A DNA stretch of 64,000 nucleotides from Bacteroidetes bacterium UBA5697 (GTDB lineage: Bacteria > Bacteroidota > Bacteroidia > B-17B0 > Aurantibacillaceae): contig DIHL01000061.1 of assembly GCA_002420145.1 (NCBI GenBank), positions 22,860 to 86,859 of the forward strand, read 5' to 3'. Each line of letters begins with the position of its first letter. Positions within the stretch are counted from its first letter, which is position 1. The notes below the pieces were generated by a model that saw only the letters and a program-made list of their open reading frames with translations, did not search any database and was not told the origin of the DNA. Positions 54,101 through 62,581 of the stretch are shown here, one piece after another. Position numbers and translations under genes: made by a program.

Positions 54101-55360
54101 TTAATTGGCTAATTGTTGTTCTAAAGATTCACTCAAATTAATAGTTTTAATTCCTGAAGAATGAATAGTGTTTTTTCTCTTAATCACTTTCACTTCTTCA
54201 TTTTTGTTTTGGAATTTATTAACGCCTACTAAAACTAATTTTCCTTCTTTAAATTGCTGAATCAATGTTTCTGCATCTTTAGAAATGATGTCTTGAATGT
54301 AGTTTGATTTCAAGCACGCTAATAAACCACCTTTAGATTCAATCACTTTAAATTGTTCCCAGGCTTTTTCGCAAAGTGTTTCGGTTAAGGTTTCAATATA
54401 ATAAGAACCAGCAGCCATATCAGCAACCACATTTAAATAACTTTCGTCTTTTAAAATTAATTGTTGGTTACGAGCCATACGAGAACTGAAATCATTTTGT
54501 GAATTAAACTCCACATCAAAAGGTAATACCACAATACTGTTAGCGCCACCAATAGAAGCACTCATGGCTTCGGTTGTAGAACGCAACATGTTGTTGTAAC
54601 TATCTACAATGCTCTTATTTATTAAAGTAGTTTGAGCGTGAATGTGAACTGTAGCTTTAATGTTATATTGACTTAACAAGAAGTTTGTTAATTTTCTCAG
54701 TGCTCTTAGCTTAGCTATTTCCATAAAGAAATCTCCACCAACAGAAACATTTAAATGAATGGTTTTAATGGATGATGAAGCAATATTCAAATACTCGTTT
54801 AAATGAGCCATTGAAAATGCTAATTCATTTATGGTATTTGAACCCGCTTCTTGATATAAATTAGTGTTGATGCAAATAGAAGAGGTATTCTGTAATTCAA
54901 CTTTACCTTCTAATGTTATATCACACTCTACAAAGCAAGTATCTCCAGTTGATATAGAACTTAAAAAAGCAGACAACTCTTTTTCAAATTCTGGTTTCAC
55001 CATAAACAAAGAGTAGATATGTTGTATTGAAATGTCTTTTAATAAAACTGCAAAATCTGTTTTTTGAGTGATATGAAACACTAAACCAGAAGCGCCATTT
55101 TGCAAAGCATTTAAGGCTTGAGTATTTGCTGTTTTTGAATCGGATACAAAAACGTTTTCACAAATTGCCCAATCATTCTTTGCGAAAACAGGAACTGGAT
55201 TTGTGTTTAAATTTTCTTTCGTGTAAAAAGGTTGAACGTCAATACCTGAGTTGGTTTTCCAAACCAATGTATTGTAATCTATGCCTTTTAAATCTTTTAC
55301 TAATTGCTCTTTCCATTGAGCAGCTGTTGTAGAAGTGAATTCGGTAAATAATTTTTGCAT
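54101..55360 (-). CDS. mutA: Methylmalonyl-CoA mutase, small (non-catalytic) subunit
   Basis: This 419-residue subunit has the same barrel as mutB but no cobalamin domain. AQWKEQLVKDLKGIDYNTLVWKT-type N-terminal block, RKLTNFLLSQYN and RMARNQQLILKDESYLNVVADMAAGSYYIETL-type segments match the family. It stabilises the active subunit. The start codon overlaps the toxin gene's stop by one base (TAATG), so its translation is coupled to the toxin-antitoxin pair. It is 2 bp before mutB. Confidence 0.94.
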   Translation of the reverse strand: MQKLFTEFTSTTAAQWKEQLVKDLKGIDYNTLVWKTNSGIDVQPFYTKENLNTNPVPVFAKNDWAICENVFVSDSKTANTQALNALQNGASGLVFHITQKTDFAVLLKDISIQHIYSLFMVKPEFEKELSAFLSSISTGDTCFVECDITLEGKVELQNTSSICINTNLYQEAGSNTINELAFSMAHLNEYLNIASSSIKTIHLNVSVGGDFFMEIAKLRALRKLTNFLLSQYNIKATVHIHAQTTLINKSIVDSYNNMLRSTTEAMSASIGGANSIVVLPFDVEFNSQNDFSSRMARNQQLILKDESYLNVVADMAAGSYYIETLTETLCEKAWEQFKVIESKGGLLACLKSNYIQDIISKDAETLIQQFKEGKLVLVGVNKFQNKNEEVKVIKRKNTIHSSGIKTINLSESLEQQLAN

Positions 55361-55659
55361 TATTTCAGCTTTGTTTTTTTAAGTAACCTATATCCGTTAT
55401 GAATAGTTAAAATATCTATTCTATGTTTATTGACTATTTTATATATTATTCTGTAGTTTCCTGAATTTAATTCTCTAATTTTGGTTTTATTTGTTTCAGG
55501 AACTATTTTCCCTGATAAAGGCATTGCTTTTAAAATATGAGTTCTTTCAAAAAATAATTCAACTTGAATATTGGCATATTTTACAGAATCTTTAGCTATG
55601 AATTCAGCAATATTATTAATATCATCTAAAGATTGTTCAGTCCAATTTATTTCAACCAT
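55360..55659 (-). CDS. Type II toxin, RelE/ParE family
   Basis: This 99-residue toxin has the compact RelE/ParE fold. Features are an N-terminal WTEQSLDDINNIAEFIA helix pair, then PLSGKIVPE, RELNSGNYRIIYKIV (the typical R-E-x-x-x-G-N-Y-R-I-I-Y strand), and IDILTIHNGYRLL at the end. RelE members cleave mRNA on the ribosome and ParE members poison gyrase; this sequence looks closer to ParE by its N-terminus, but I am not certain. It overlaps its antitoxin by 13 bp upstream and mutA by one base downstream. Confidence 0.9.
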   Translation of the reverse strand: MVEINWTEQSLDDINNIAEFIAKDSVKYANIQVELFFERTHILKAMPLSGKIVPETNKTKIRELNSGNYRIIYKIVNKHRIDILTIHNGYRLLKKTKLK

Positions 55660-55829
55660 TTTTTTAATTTTTTTCTTGCATCTGCTTCTGAAACCACTTT
55701 GCCATTGTTAGATTGTTCCAAACCCATGTCTATTTTTTGCAATAAAATAATTTTATCAATTATTTGCTCAGCTGAAAAACTTTCTGGTAGGTCTTTCATA
55801 CTGCTTAATATTTGCTTTTTAGTAATCAT
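55647..55829 (-). CDS. Antitoxin of the RelE/ParE pair
   Basis: This small protein (about 60 residues) fits a type II antitoxin in its size, its order before the toxin and its overlap with it. MITKKQILSSMKDLPESFSAEQIIDKIILLQKIDMGLEQ is followed by a basic, helical tail (ADARKKLKKWLK) that would wrap the toxin. I choose the ATG at 55829; a GTG at 55838, which abuts the preceding gene's stop, is the alternative. No separate promoter is visible, so the pair may depend on the operon. Confidence 0.75.
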   Translation of the reverse strand: MITKKQILSSMKDLPESFSAEQIIDKIILLQKIDMGLEQSNNGKVVSEADARKKLKKWLK

Positions 55830-55838
55830 ATTTTTCAC

Positions 55839-56363
55839 TTAAAAATTTTGAGAAATTTCTTTTTTGATATAATCGATAGCTATATCACTAGGTAATTTTT
55901 TACCAAGGTTAGCGCAGATATTTAAAATCATCATTGCTAGCTCAGAACTATTTGCATCGGGTGCTACCTTTGATGAAGATATATTAATTAGTTGAATAAT
56001 TTCTTCTTTAGATGTTTTTACTAATTCCCAGGCGCCTGCTGAAATATAAATTTGTTGTGATAGGTTGTGTTCGTATTCTGATTTAACAGAAGCTACTAAT
56101 TCTTGATGTAATTGACGAGCAGACATTCCGTTTTTATTAACGCGAATCACTAAACTATTTGGGTTGATACGTTCTAAGAAAATAACAATACGTTCGTAAG
56201 CTTGAATTTTTAATGGAGTGATGGTTCCTTGAGCTGATTTTTTTAATTCGTGCTCACGTCTTTTTTGGTCGTTATCCAAAAAACGTTTAACTAATAAATA
56301 AGCAGCTGCAAAAACAGCTCCAGCTGGAATTAAGATTTTTAAAATTTCAACAAATGCGTTCAT
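55839..56363 (-). CDS. Conserved membrane-anchored protein of unknown function
   Basis: This 174-residue protein has one N-terminal helix (FVEILKILIPAGAVFAAAYLLV) and a cytosolic domain. Segments such as PLKIQAYERIVIFLERINPNSLVIRV and ARQLHQELVASVKSEYEHNLSQQIYIS suggest a helical, conserved fold that I have seen only as an unnamed Bacteroidota family. It precedes the toxin-antitoxin pair directly, with the stop one base away from the alternative antitoxin start. I assign no function. Confidence 0.7.
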   Translation of the reverse strand: MNAFVEILKILIPAGAVFAAAYLLVKRFLDNDQKRREHELKKSAQGTITPLKIQAYERIVIFLERINPNSLVIRVNKNGMSARQLHQELVASVKSEYEHNLSQQIYISAGAWELVKTSKEEIIQLINISSSKVAPDANSSELAMMILNICANLGKKLPSDIAIDYIKKEISQNF

Positions 56364-56440
56364 AGTGGTTTAGTTTTAGAGTTTCTAATATCGGGATTTT
56401 TACTGTATAATTCAATTATTTGTAAAAATTACAGTTTAAA

Positions 56441-56782
56441 TTAACCGCCTGCTTTTTTGGCTTTGTAGTTCGCTTTAGTTAATAGGTCTAAAAGCTTATC
56501 GCGGTTGTCACCTTGAATCAAAATATTGCCGTCTTTGGCGTTTCCTCCAACCCCACATTTTTGTTTGAGCGTTTTAGCCAAATCGTTTAAATCATCTTCG
56601 GTTCCCACAAAACCGCTGATGCGGGTTACTAGTTTTCCGCCACCAATTCGGTCTAAAAACAACTTTAAATTTTGTTGTTGAGGTGGTAAAGTTTCATGAG
56701 TTTCCTCTTCCTCATTTTGGTAACTAAAGTTTGGGTTAGTAGAGTAAACCACATTTACTCTGGGCTTTTCTTTCTTGCTCAT
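56441..56782 (-). CDS. SUI1/YciH-family translation initiation factor
   Basis: This 113-residue protein has an N-terminal tail and a C-terminal SUI1 domain. GGGKLVTRISGFVGTEDDLNDLAKTL, LKQKCGVGGNAKDGNILIQGD and the end DLLTKANYKAKKAG match bacterial YciH, a homologue of eukaryotic eIF1 that tunes start-codon fidelity. It overlaps the TPR gene's stop by 4 bp (ATGA). Confidence 0.93.
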   Translation of the reverse strand: MSKKEKPRVNVVYSTNPNFSYQNEEEETHETLPPQQQNLKLFLDRIGGGKLVTRISGFVGTEDDLNDLAKTLKQKCGVGGNAKDGNILIQGDNRDKLLDLLTKANYKAKKAGG

Positions 56783-57867
56783 CTTTTATAGCGAATTAAA
56801 AATAATGGAATACCAACTAGCATGACTAAGCATGATATTAATAACCATAAGTTATGTAAATGATTCCTTGTTGTTTTTTCTGATGGGAGAGTTTTTTGAT
56901 TGTTTGAAAATTCCAATTCTATTGAGTTTTTCTCAAGAGTTAGAATACTGTCTTTTAAAGCATAATGTTTTTTTAGCCAAACATTAGCTTGTTCAAAATT
57001 TTGTTGAGCTTCAAAAAATAATGAGCGAGTATGATACAGTTCCAATAAGGCTTCTGTATAATCATATTTGGAGGCAATATCATACGCTAATGAAATATAA
57101 TTAGAAGCCTCGTTAAAGTTTTTTTGTTTAACAAACACTAATGCAATGTTGTTATAACTATCGGCTAGCTCAAATTCATTATCAATGAGTTGTCTTATTT
57201 TTAAGCTTTCTTCCAAATAGAGTAGGGCACTATCCAGTTTGTTTTGTTCTCTTAATATAGTTCCAATATTATTGTAGCAAGATGCCACTAATTCATTTTC
57301 TCCAATATTATTAGCATAGCTTAAAGCTTCTTCAAATTGTTTAATAGCGGCGTTATATTGCTTTTGATTGTATTTTAATACACCCAAATTAATTAAGCTA
57401 CGTGCAATATGAAGTGTGTTTCCTGTTTTGTTGTATGCTTGCAGAGCTTGTAAATAGGATTGTTCGGCTAATTGTAAATAATTGATGTCGCTATAAATGT
57501 TTCCTAAATTAGTTTGATTAATAGCAATACCGATTTCGTTATTGATAGATTGGTTTAAGAGTAAGGCTTGTTTTTGATAGTGAAGTGCTTTAGTGAAATT
57601 TCCTTTTTTGTAGTAAAGTACTCCTAATAAATTATAGGTTTTCGCAATATGTTTTGGTGAATTTGTTTTTAATGCTTCTTGTTCGCAAACTTTAGCAAAT
57701 TCATAACTCATGTCAGGATCATTGTTTCTGATATCAAATCCAATTTTATATAATTGATTGACTCTTTCAGTATCATTTTCAATGTGTTGGGTTTGATATA
57801 ATAACGAATCGTTTACTTGCGAAAAGCATGCAAAACTCTGTAAAATGAATATGAAAACTAACTTCAT
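56779..57867 (-). CDS. Membrane-anchored TPR protein
   Basis: This 362-residue protein starts with a signal (MKLVFIFILQSFACFSQ). It then has about seven TPR repeats (residues ~30-290; e.g. AQQNFEQANVWLKKHYALKD, AEQSYLQALQAYNKTGN) and ends with a single membrane helix (LWLLISCLVMLVGIPLFLIRYKR). The architecture matches the sensor half of the SpoIIE protein at 14511-16778, without the output domain. It is first in a minus-strand run; the SUI1 gene follows with an ATGA overlap. A periplasmic protein-binding role is inferred. Confidence 0.82.
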   Translation of the reverse strand: MKLVFIFILQSFACFSQVNDSLLYQTQHIENDTERVNQLYKIGFDIRNNDPDMSYEFAKVCEQEALKTNSPKHIAKTYNLLGVLYYKKGNFTKALHYQKQALLLNQSINNEIGIAINQTNLGNIYSDINYLQLAEQSYLQALQAYNKTGNTLHIARSLINLGVLKYNQKQYNAAIKQFEEALSYANNIGENELVASCYNNIGTILREQNKLDSALLYLEESLKIRQLIDNEFELADSYNNIALVFVKQKNFNEASNYISLAYDIASKYDYTEALLELYHTRSLFFEAQQNFEQANVWLKKHYALKDSILTLEKNSIELEFSNNQKTLPSEKTTRNHLHNLWLLISCLVMLVGIPLFLIRYKR

Positions 57868-57920
57868 TATTTAGTGTAAATATAATTTGTTTTTATTTAA
57901 TTTAGAGCCAAATTCTCATT

Positions 57921-59639
57921 ATGATTCATTATAAATTATACCTTAAAAATCCTCAATCTCATTATATATATGTTGATTTAACGATTGATAATATCAATAC
58001 TTCTACATTAGAATTACAATTACCAGCTTGGCGTCCTGGTCGTTATGAGCTTGGTAATTTTGCCAAGAATGTAAAGCGCGTGGATGCTTTTGACGAGAAC
58101 GAAAAACCATTATCTTATTTAAAGTCAACTAAAGATTTGTGGGTGGTTGAAACCAATGGCGCTAAAAAAGTGAAAGTAACTTATAGCTATCATACCACGG
58201 AGATTAACGCTGGTAATTGTTATGCAGATGATACACAGCTATATGTAAACCCTGTGCATTTATGCATGCATGTGCCAAATCGAATAAATGAAGAGCATAC
58301 CGTTGAGTTAGACATTCCAGATACTTATAAAATTGCAACGTCTTTAAAAACTACTGGTAAGGTATTAATAGCTTTGTCTTTTGATGAGTTAGCGGATAGT
58401 CCAATCATGGCGAGTGCTAATTTGCAGTCCGATTTTTATACGGTTAATGGTATAAAGTTTTGGTTGCATTTTGTGGGGGAGTGTAAACCTGATTTCGAGA
58501 AAATCAAAACAGACTTTACAAAATTCACTCAAACTTCTCTCAATTTTTGGGGAGGATTTCCTGTATCTGAATATCATTTCTTGTTTCAAATTTTGCCATT
58601 TAAGTTTTATCATGGCGTAGAGCATCAAAAGTCAACAGTTATAGCTATTGGACCAGGTTATAATGTAAATAAAGGAAAAACATACGAAGATATTTTAGGA
58701 GTTTCTTGCCACGAATTATTTCATACCTGGAACATCAAATATATTCGCCCGGTGGAGATGTTGCCTTATGATTTCACGAAAGAAAATTATGCACGTACTG
58801 GTTATGTTTACGAAGGTTTTACAACCTATTATGGAGATTTATTACTATTAACGAGCGGCGTTTTTAATACACAAGAGTATTTTGAAACTTTAGAAGAACG
58901 ATTAACCAAACATTTTCATAATTACGGCAGATTTAATTTATCAGTCGCACATTCGAGTTGGGATACGTGGTTGGATGGTTATGTGCCAGGGGCACCTTAT
59001 CGTAAAACTTCTATTTATGATGAAGGAAATTTAATTGCTTTGATGTTGGATGTACAAATTATGAAACATACTAATCACCAAAAAGGACTAAGTGATGTTT
59101 GCAGAGTGTTGTATAATGAGTTTGGCAAGAAAAATAAAGGTTATTCAGAACAAGATATTATTGCTACTTGCGAAAAAATGGCAGGAGCATCTTTAAAAGA
59201 CTTTTTTGATAAATATGTTTACGGCACCGAAGATTTTGATCTTCCTTTAACAGAATGTTTTAACTATTTAGAAATTGATTTCACAAAAACACCAAGTTCT
59301 GTTTTAAGTGAATCTGTTTATGGATTTAAAACGATTGATTTCGGAAATAATAGAAAAATATCATTAATAGCTCCTTATTCACCAAGTTGGAAAGCGGGAC
59401 TAAGTATTGGCGATGAAATTATCGCTGTAAATGGTTATACATTAAAAAATGATTTTAATGATTGGATGAATTATTTCAAAGATTCTGACATAGAATTAAC
59501 GGTTTCTTCAAACCAACAATTAAAAGCTATAAAATTGGTAAAAAGTTCAAAACCAATCACTTATTTTGATATATTAAAATTAAAACAACAAGATAAGTCT
59601 TCTGAAAACTTCACTAAATGGTTAAAGTTAAATTCATAG
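57921..59639 (+). CDS. M61-family glycyl aminopeptidase with PDZ domain
   Basis: This 572-residue zinc metallopeptidase has an N-terminal strand-rich domain (ELQLPAWRPGRYELGNFAKNV). The catalytic segment VSCHELFHTWNIKYIRPVEM (His-Glu-x2-His near residue 262) is followed by GYVYEGFTTYYGD (zinc-ligand Glu). The C-terminal PDZ has SPSWKAGLSIGDEIIAVNGY. The order fits M61. No signal peptide is evident, so it is probably cytosolic. It appears to be transcribed alone. The substrate is unknown; M61 members prefer small N-terminal residues such as Gly. Confidence 0.9.
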   Translation: MIHYKLYLKNPQSHYIYVDLTIDNINTSTLELQLPAWRPGRYELGNFAKNVKRVDAFDENEKPLSYLKSTKDLWVVETNGAKKVKVTYSYHTTEINAGNCYADDTQLYVNPVHLCMHVPNRINEEHTVELDIPDTYKIATSLKTTGKVLIALSFDELADSPIMASANLQSDFYTVNGIKFWLHFVGECKPDFEKIKTDFTKFTQTSLNFWGGFPVSEYHFLFQILPFKFYHGVEHQKSTVIAIGPGYNVNKGKTYEDILGVSCHELFHTWNIKYIRPVEMLPYDFTKENYARTGYVYEGFTTYYGDLLLLTSGVFNTQEYFETLEERLTKHFHNYGRFNLSVAHSSWDTWLDGYVPGAPYRKTSIYDEGNLIALMLDVQIMKHTNHQKGLSDVCRVLYNEFGKKNKGYSEQDIIATCEKMAGASLKDFFDKYVYGTEDFDLPLTECFNYLEIDFTKTPSSVLSESVYGFKTIDFGNNRKISLIAPYSPSWKAGLSIGDEIIAVNGYTLKNDFNDWMNYFKDSDIELTVSSNQQLKAIKLVKSSKPITYFDILKLKQQDKSSENFTKWLKLNS

Positions 59640-59779
59640 ATGAACTTACGTTTTTGTGACACAAAATGACTTTATTACTAGACGTTTGTTAATAACTAAA
59701 CTCGTTAAATTTGGTTAAAGAGCAAATTTGTTCTTTTTTTGTATAAATAAATTTTATTAACTAAAAACAAACAAAGATT

Positions 59780-60211
59780 ATGGAAGAAACAACAACTCAA
59801 AAACCAGAAGGTAAAGGATTAGCAGTAGCAGGATTTGTTATCGCATTAGTAGCATTAGTATTTTATGTATTCGTAGCTACTGCAGTTACATTTGCTGCAG
59901 CATTAGGTGGTGGATATGGTTTAGGTATTTTCTGGTTAGTATTATCATTAGCAGGTACAGGATTATGTGTAATGGGAATGATGAAATTAGGAAAAACTGG
60001 AGGTAAAAAAGGATTAGCAATTGCTGGTATGATTATCGGATTAGTTGCTTTAGTATTAACAACTATGTTAGTATTAAGCATTGGAAAAATCCAATCTGAG
60101 GCTGGTGCTTTAGGTGACCAATTCAAAGAAGCAATGGAACAAAGTGCTGAGCAAATGAAAGAAGAAATGAATCATGCAATTGATTCAGTTCAACAAGAGG
60201 CTGGACACTAA
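59780..60211 (+). CDS. DUF4190-type small membrane protein
   Basis: This 143-residue inner-membrane protein has three hydrophobic segments: GLAVAGFVIALVALVFYVFV, LGIFWLVLSLAGTGLCVM and GLAIAGMIIGLVALVLTTML. The repeated K-G-L-A-x-A-G motif marks the DUF4190 pattern. An acidic, Met/Gln-rich tail (EAMEQSAEQMKEEMNHAID) follows. It heads three small membrane proteins, and a strong hairpin with a GAGA loop follows it. Confidence 0.78.
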   Translation: MEETTTQKPEGKGLAVAGFVIALVALVFYVFVATAVTFAAALGGGYGLGIFWLVLSLAGTGLCVMGMMKLGKTGGKKGLAIAGMIIGLVALVLTTMLVLSIGKIQSEAGALGDQFKEAMEQSAEQMKEEMNHAIDSVQQEAGH

Positions 60212-60228
60212 TAAAAAATAAATTTTTT

Positions 60229-60264
60229 AAAAATAGCTTTTATGGAGACATAAAAGCTATTTTT
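60229..60264 (+). terminator. Perfect 16-bp hairpin with GAGA tetraloop
   Basis: Sixteen bases AAAAATAGCTTTTATG (60229-60244) pair with 60249-60264 around GAGA, and a T-rich run follows. It looks like a terminator after the DUF4190 gene, 27 bases before the next start codon, so the later genes may need readthrough or their own promoter. Confidence 0.75.
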
Positions 60265-60290
60265 GTTTACCAATAAAACGTTTAATAATT

Positions 60291-60776
60291 ATGGAAGATA
60301 GTATGTCAATTGAAAATCAACCAGTAAGTGAAGTTCCAAAAAGACCTCAATTTATTACTGTATTATGTGTTTTAACTTTTATAGGCTCAGGCCTTTCGTT
60401 TGTAGGAGCATTATGGGGGTATTTCTCAATCAAAGCTTCTGAAAAATTTCTAAATAATCTGACTACTTCTCAAGATCATGCTCATGGTATGATTAGTGGA
60501 ATGCAAGAAACAATGATGAAAGCGGTTGAAAATGCAGTTCCTAATATGGTAATTGGATTATTATGTTCTTTAATTTGTTTGTATGGTGCCATACAAATGT
60601 GGAAATTAAAAAAGACAGGCTTTTTTATTTATTCTGTAGGAGAAATAACTCCAGCCATATCTGCGTTTTTTTTAGGAGGAGGCGGTTTAATAGGCGGTGC
60701 TGGAGCAGTTGTAGGTTTATTATTTGCAATAGTTTGGATAGTGCTTTACGCTATTAATTTTAAACACTTAAAATAA
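60291..60776 (+). CDS. Small four-helix membrane protein, paralogue 1
   Basis: This 161-residue inner-membrane protein opens with KRPQFITVLCVLTFIGSGLS. FVGALWGYF follows, then hydrophobic segments NMVIGLLCSLICLYGAI, FFIYSVGEITPAISAFFL and VVGLLFAIVWIVLYAI. The I-Q-M-W-K-L-K-K-T-G-F-F-I-Y motif recurs in the next gene as M-M-M-W-N-L-V-K-K-G-F-Y-I-Y, so the two arose by duplication. Function unknown. I use the ATG at 60291; a second ATG at 60303 is possible. Confidence 0.75.
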   Translation: MEDSMSIENQPVSEVPKRPQFITVLCVLTFIGSGLSFVGALWGYFSIKASEKFLNNLTTSQDHAHGMISGMQETMMKAVENAVPNMVIGLLCSLICLYGAIQMWKLKKTGFFIYSVGEITPAISAFFLGGGGLIGGAGAVVGLLFAIVWIVLYAINFKHLK

Positions 60777-60798
60777 ATTATAATTAACTCATTTTACA

Positions 60799-61323
60799 AT
60801 GGAAGAAAATATTGTTTTAGATGAAAATGGTTTAGATAAACCAAAACGTTCTCAGGTTTTAAAAGTGTTATGCATCCTGTCATTTGTGATGTGTGGATTA
60901 AGTTTCTTATCTGGTATTTGGGGTATTTACCAAAGCACTCCCGAAGCAATGCAAAAAAATATTGAACAAGTGAGAAGTGTTAATCCTGAAATGGCAGATC
61001 AAATGGAAAATCAGATGATTGAAATGCAAGATAGTGCTTATGGGAAAATAGCACCTTATTTAGCATTGATATACACATTACTATCTTTTTTAGGAGTAAT
61101 GATGATGTGGAATTTGGTTAAAAAAGGGTTTTACATTTATGCTATCGCTGAAATTTTACCATATACAGGTTTTGTATTGATGGGTAAAAATTCTTTGAGT
61201 ATGATGGGACCTCCTGGAGGTAGTGGAGCTGCTATTGCTATGGGAGTAATGATTTTTATGATAATAATAGATTTAGTATTTGTGGTTCTATATGCGAAAA
61301 ATTTAAAAGAAATGACTAAGTAG
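60799..61323 (+). CDS. Small four-helix membrane protein, paralogue 2
   Basis: This 174-residue inner-membrane protein is homologous to the preceding gene (KRSQVLKVLCILSFVMCGLS, FYIYAIAEILPYTGFVL). The soluble loop between helices 1 and 2 is longer and Met/Glu-rich (MQKNIEQVRSVNPEMADQM). It lies 22 bp after its paralogue and ends at a long bidirectional terminator. Function unknown. Confidence 0.75.
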   Translation: MEENIVLDENGLDKPKRSQVLKVLCILSFVMCGLSFLSGIWGIYQSTPEAMQKNIEQVRSVNPEMADQMENQMIEMQDSAYGKIAPYLALIYTLLSFLGVMMMWNLVKKGFYIYAIAEILPYTGFVLMGKNSLSMMGPPGGSGAAIAMGVMIFMIIIDLVFVVLYAKNLKEMTK

Positions 61324-61340
61324 TTTTTCTAATACCTTTA

Positions 61341-61379
61341 AAATAAAAAAGCAGAAGTTTTACTTCTGCTTTTTTATTT
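61341..61379. terminator. Bidirectional terminator, perfect 18-bp stem
   Basis: Bases 61341-61358 pair perfectly with 61362-61379 around a TTT loop, with A-runs and T-runs on the outside. It serves the convergent genes on both sides, and overlaps the stop codon of the yggS-like gene at 61374. Confidence 0.9.
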
Positions 61380-62024
61380 TGTGTAATTTCTTTCTCCAAA
61401 AATTCTGCTACCAACCCGTATCATGGTTGAACCTTCTTGTATAGCTAATTGATAATCACTGCTCATTCCAAAACTTAATATTTTCAGGTCAGGATAAGAA
61501 CGACTAAATTCTTTTAATGATGTAAATTCCGTTCTAATTTGTGCTTTATCATCAGTATTCGAAGCCATTGCCATAAAACCTTTAATCGTAATGTTTTTCA
61601 ACTCTTTAAATTCATTAGAAGTTAATATTTGCGACGCCTCATTAAAATCTAATCCAAATTTGGTTTCTTCTTTAGCAATGTAAATTTGTAATAAGCAATC
61701 AACGACTCTGTTATTTTTTAAAGCCTGTTTATTGATTTCTTTTAATAAACTAAAACTATCTACGCCATGAATTAAATGCACAAAGGGGGCAATGTATTTT
61801 ACTTTATTACTTTGTAAATGCCCTATAAAATGCCAATGAATATCTTTAGGCAATTGCTCATGCTTGTCAACTAATTCCTGAACGTAATTCTCTCCAAAAT
61901 CTCTTTGCCCAGCTTCGTAAGCCTCTAAAAGCATATCGTTAGGCTTCGTTTTAGATACAGCAATTAATGTAACATGCTCAGGAATGTGAGATGTTATGTT
62001 CTTTATGTTTTCTGAAATAGACAT
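61374..62024 (-). CDS. YggS/PLPBP-family pyridoxal phosphate homeostasis protein
   Basis: This 216-residue protein has the fold-type III alanine-racemase-like barrel. The PLP Lys is in HVTLIAVSKTKPNDML. IHWHFIGHLQSNKVKYI and LSFGMSSDYQLAIQEGSTMIRVGSRIFG are the family signatures. It binds PLP without an enzyme activity and keeps B6 pools balanced. The following GNAT gene is 2 bp upstream on the same strand. Confidence 0.95.
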   Translation of the reverse strand: MSISENIKNITSHIPEHVTLIAVSKTKPNDMLLEAYEAGQRDFGENYVQELVDKHEQLPKDIHWHFIGHLQSNKVKYIAPFVHLIHGVDSFSLLKEINKQALKNNRVVDCLLQIYIAKEETKFGLDFNEASQILTSNEFKELKNITIKGFMAMASNTDDKAQIRTEFTSLKEFSRSYPDLKILSFGMSSDYQLAIQEGSTMIRVGSRIFGERNYTK

Positions 62025-62026
62025 AG

Positions 62027-62560
62027 TTAGTTTAATTCAAGTTTCATCATGATGTCTATTTGGGCATCATTTCCTAATAAAAAAGTATGTTTATCAAATT
62101 CTACGAAGCCATGTTTTGTATAAAAAGCAATAGCTTTTAAATTACGTTCCCAAACGGCTAACCAAATATATTGAAAAGCATAGTTTTTAGCTATATCAAT
62201 GGCTTTTTGTAATAAGAATTTACCAAACTGTTTGCCGTGAAATTCTTGTTTTACGTAAATACGTTCAATCTCAAGAGAATTTTTGTTTTTTATTTCTGTT
62301 TGAGATTCCCCCTTATTTAATTTAAGGTAACCTACAATTTCTTCATTTACTTTTAAAAAATAAAATTCCGAATCTTTAGAATTTAATTCTTTACCTAACT
62401 GTTCCAAACTTAAATTTTCAGATACATATTTTTGCATATCGCTTTCTGTATTCTGATGAGCAAAAGTTTCGGTAAATGTTTGAATGCTAATAGTTCTTAA
62501 TAATTCAACTTCTGTGATACTTACTTTTGATATGTCGATTTTTGATTCAGAACTAAACAT
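62027..62560 (-). CDS. GNAT-family N-acetyltransferase
   Basis: This 177-residue acetyl-CoA-dependent acetyltransferase has a central IERIYVKQEFHGKQFGKFLLQKAI segment (motif A, Q/R-x-x-G-x-G/A form, here Q-F-H-G-K-Q-F-G), and WLAVWERNLKAIAFYTKHGFVEF as motif B. N-terminal TISIQTFTETFAHQ resembles the RimI/PhnO group. It is first in a two-gene unit with the yggS-like gene, 2 bp apart. The substrate is unknown. Confidence 0.88.
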   Translation of the reverse strand: MFSSESKIDISKVSITEVELLRTISIQTFTETFAHQNTESDMQKYVSENLSLEQLGKELNSKDSEFYFLKVNEEIVGYLKLNKGESQTEIKNKNSLEIERIYVKQEFHGKQFGKFLLQKAIDIAKNYAFQYIWLAVWERNLKAIAFYTKHGFVEFDKHTFLLGNDAQIDIMMKLELN

Positions 62561-62581
62561 TATATTTATTTTTCTGGCTAT

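Noticed and set aside
54101..55360. Cobalamin riboswitch before mutA
   Set aside because: The space upstream is filled by the toxin-antitoxin genes, and no B12-box-like structure was seen.
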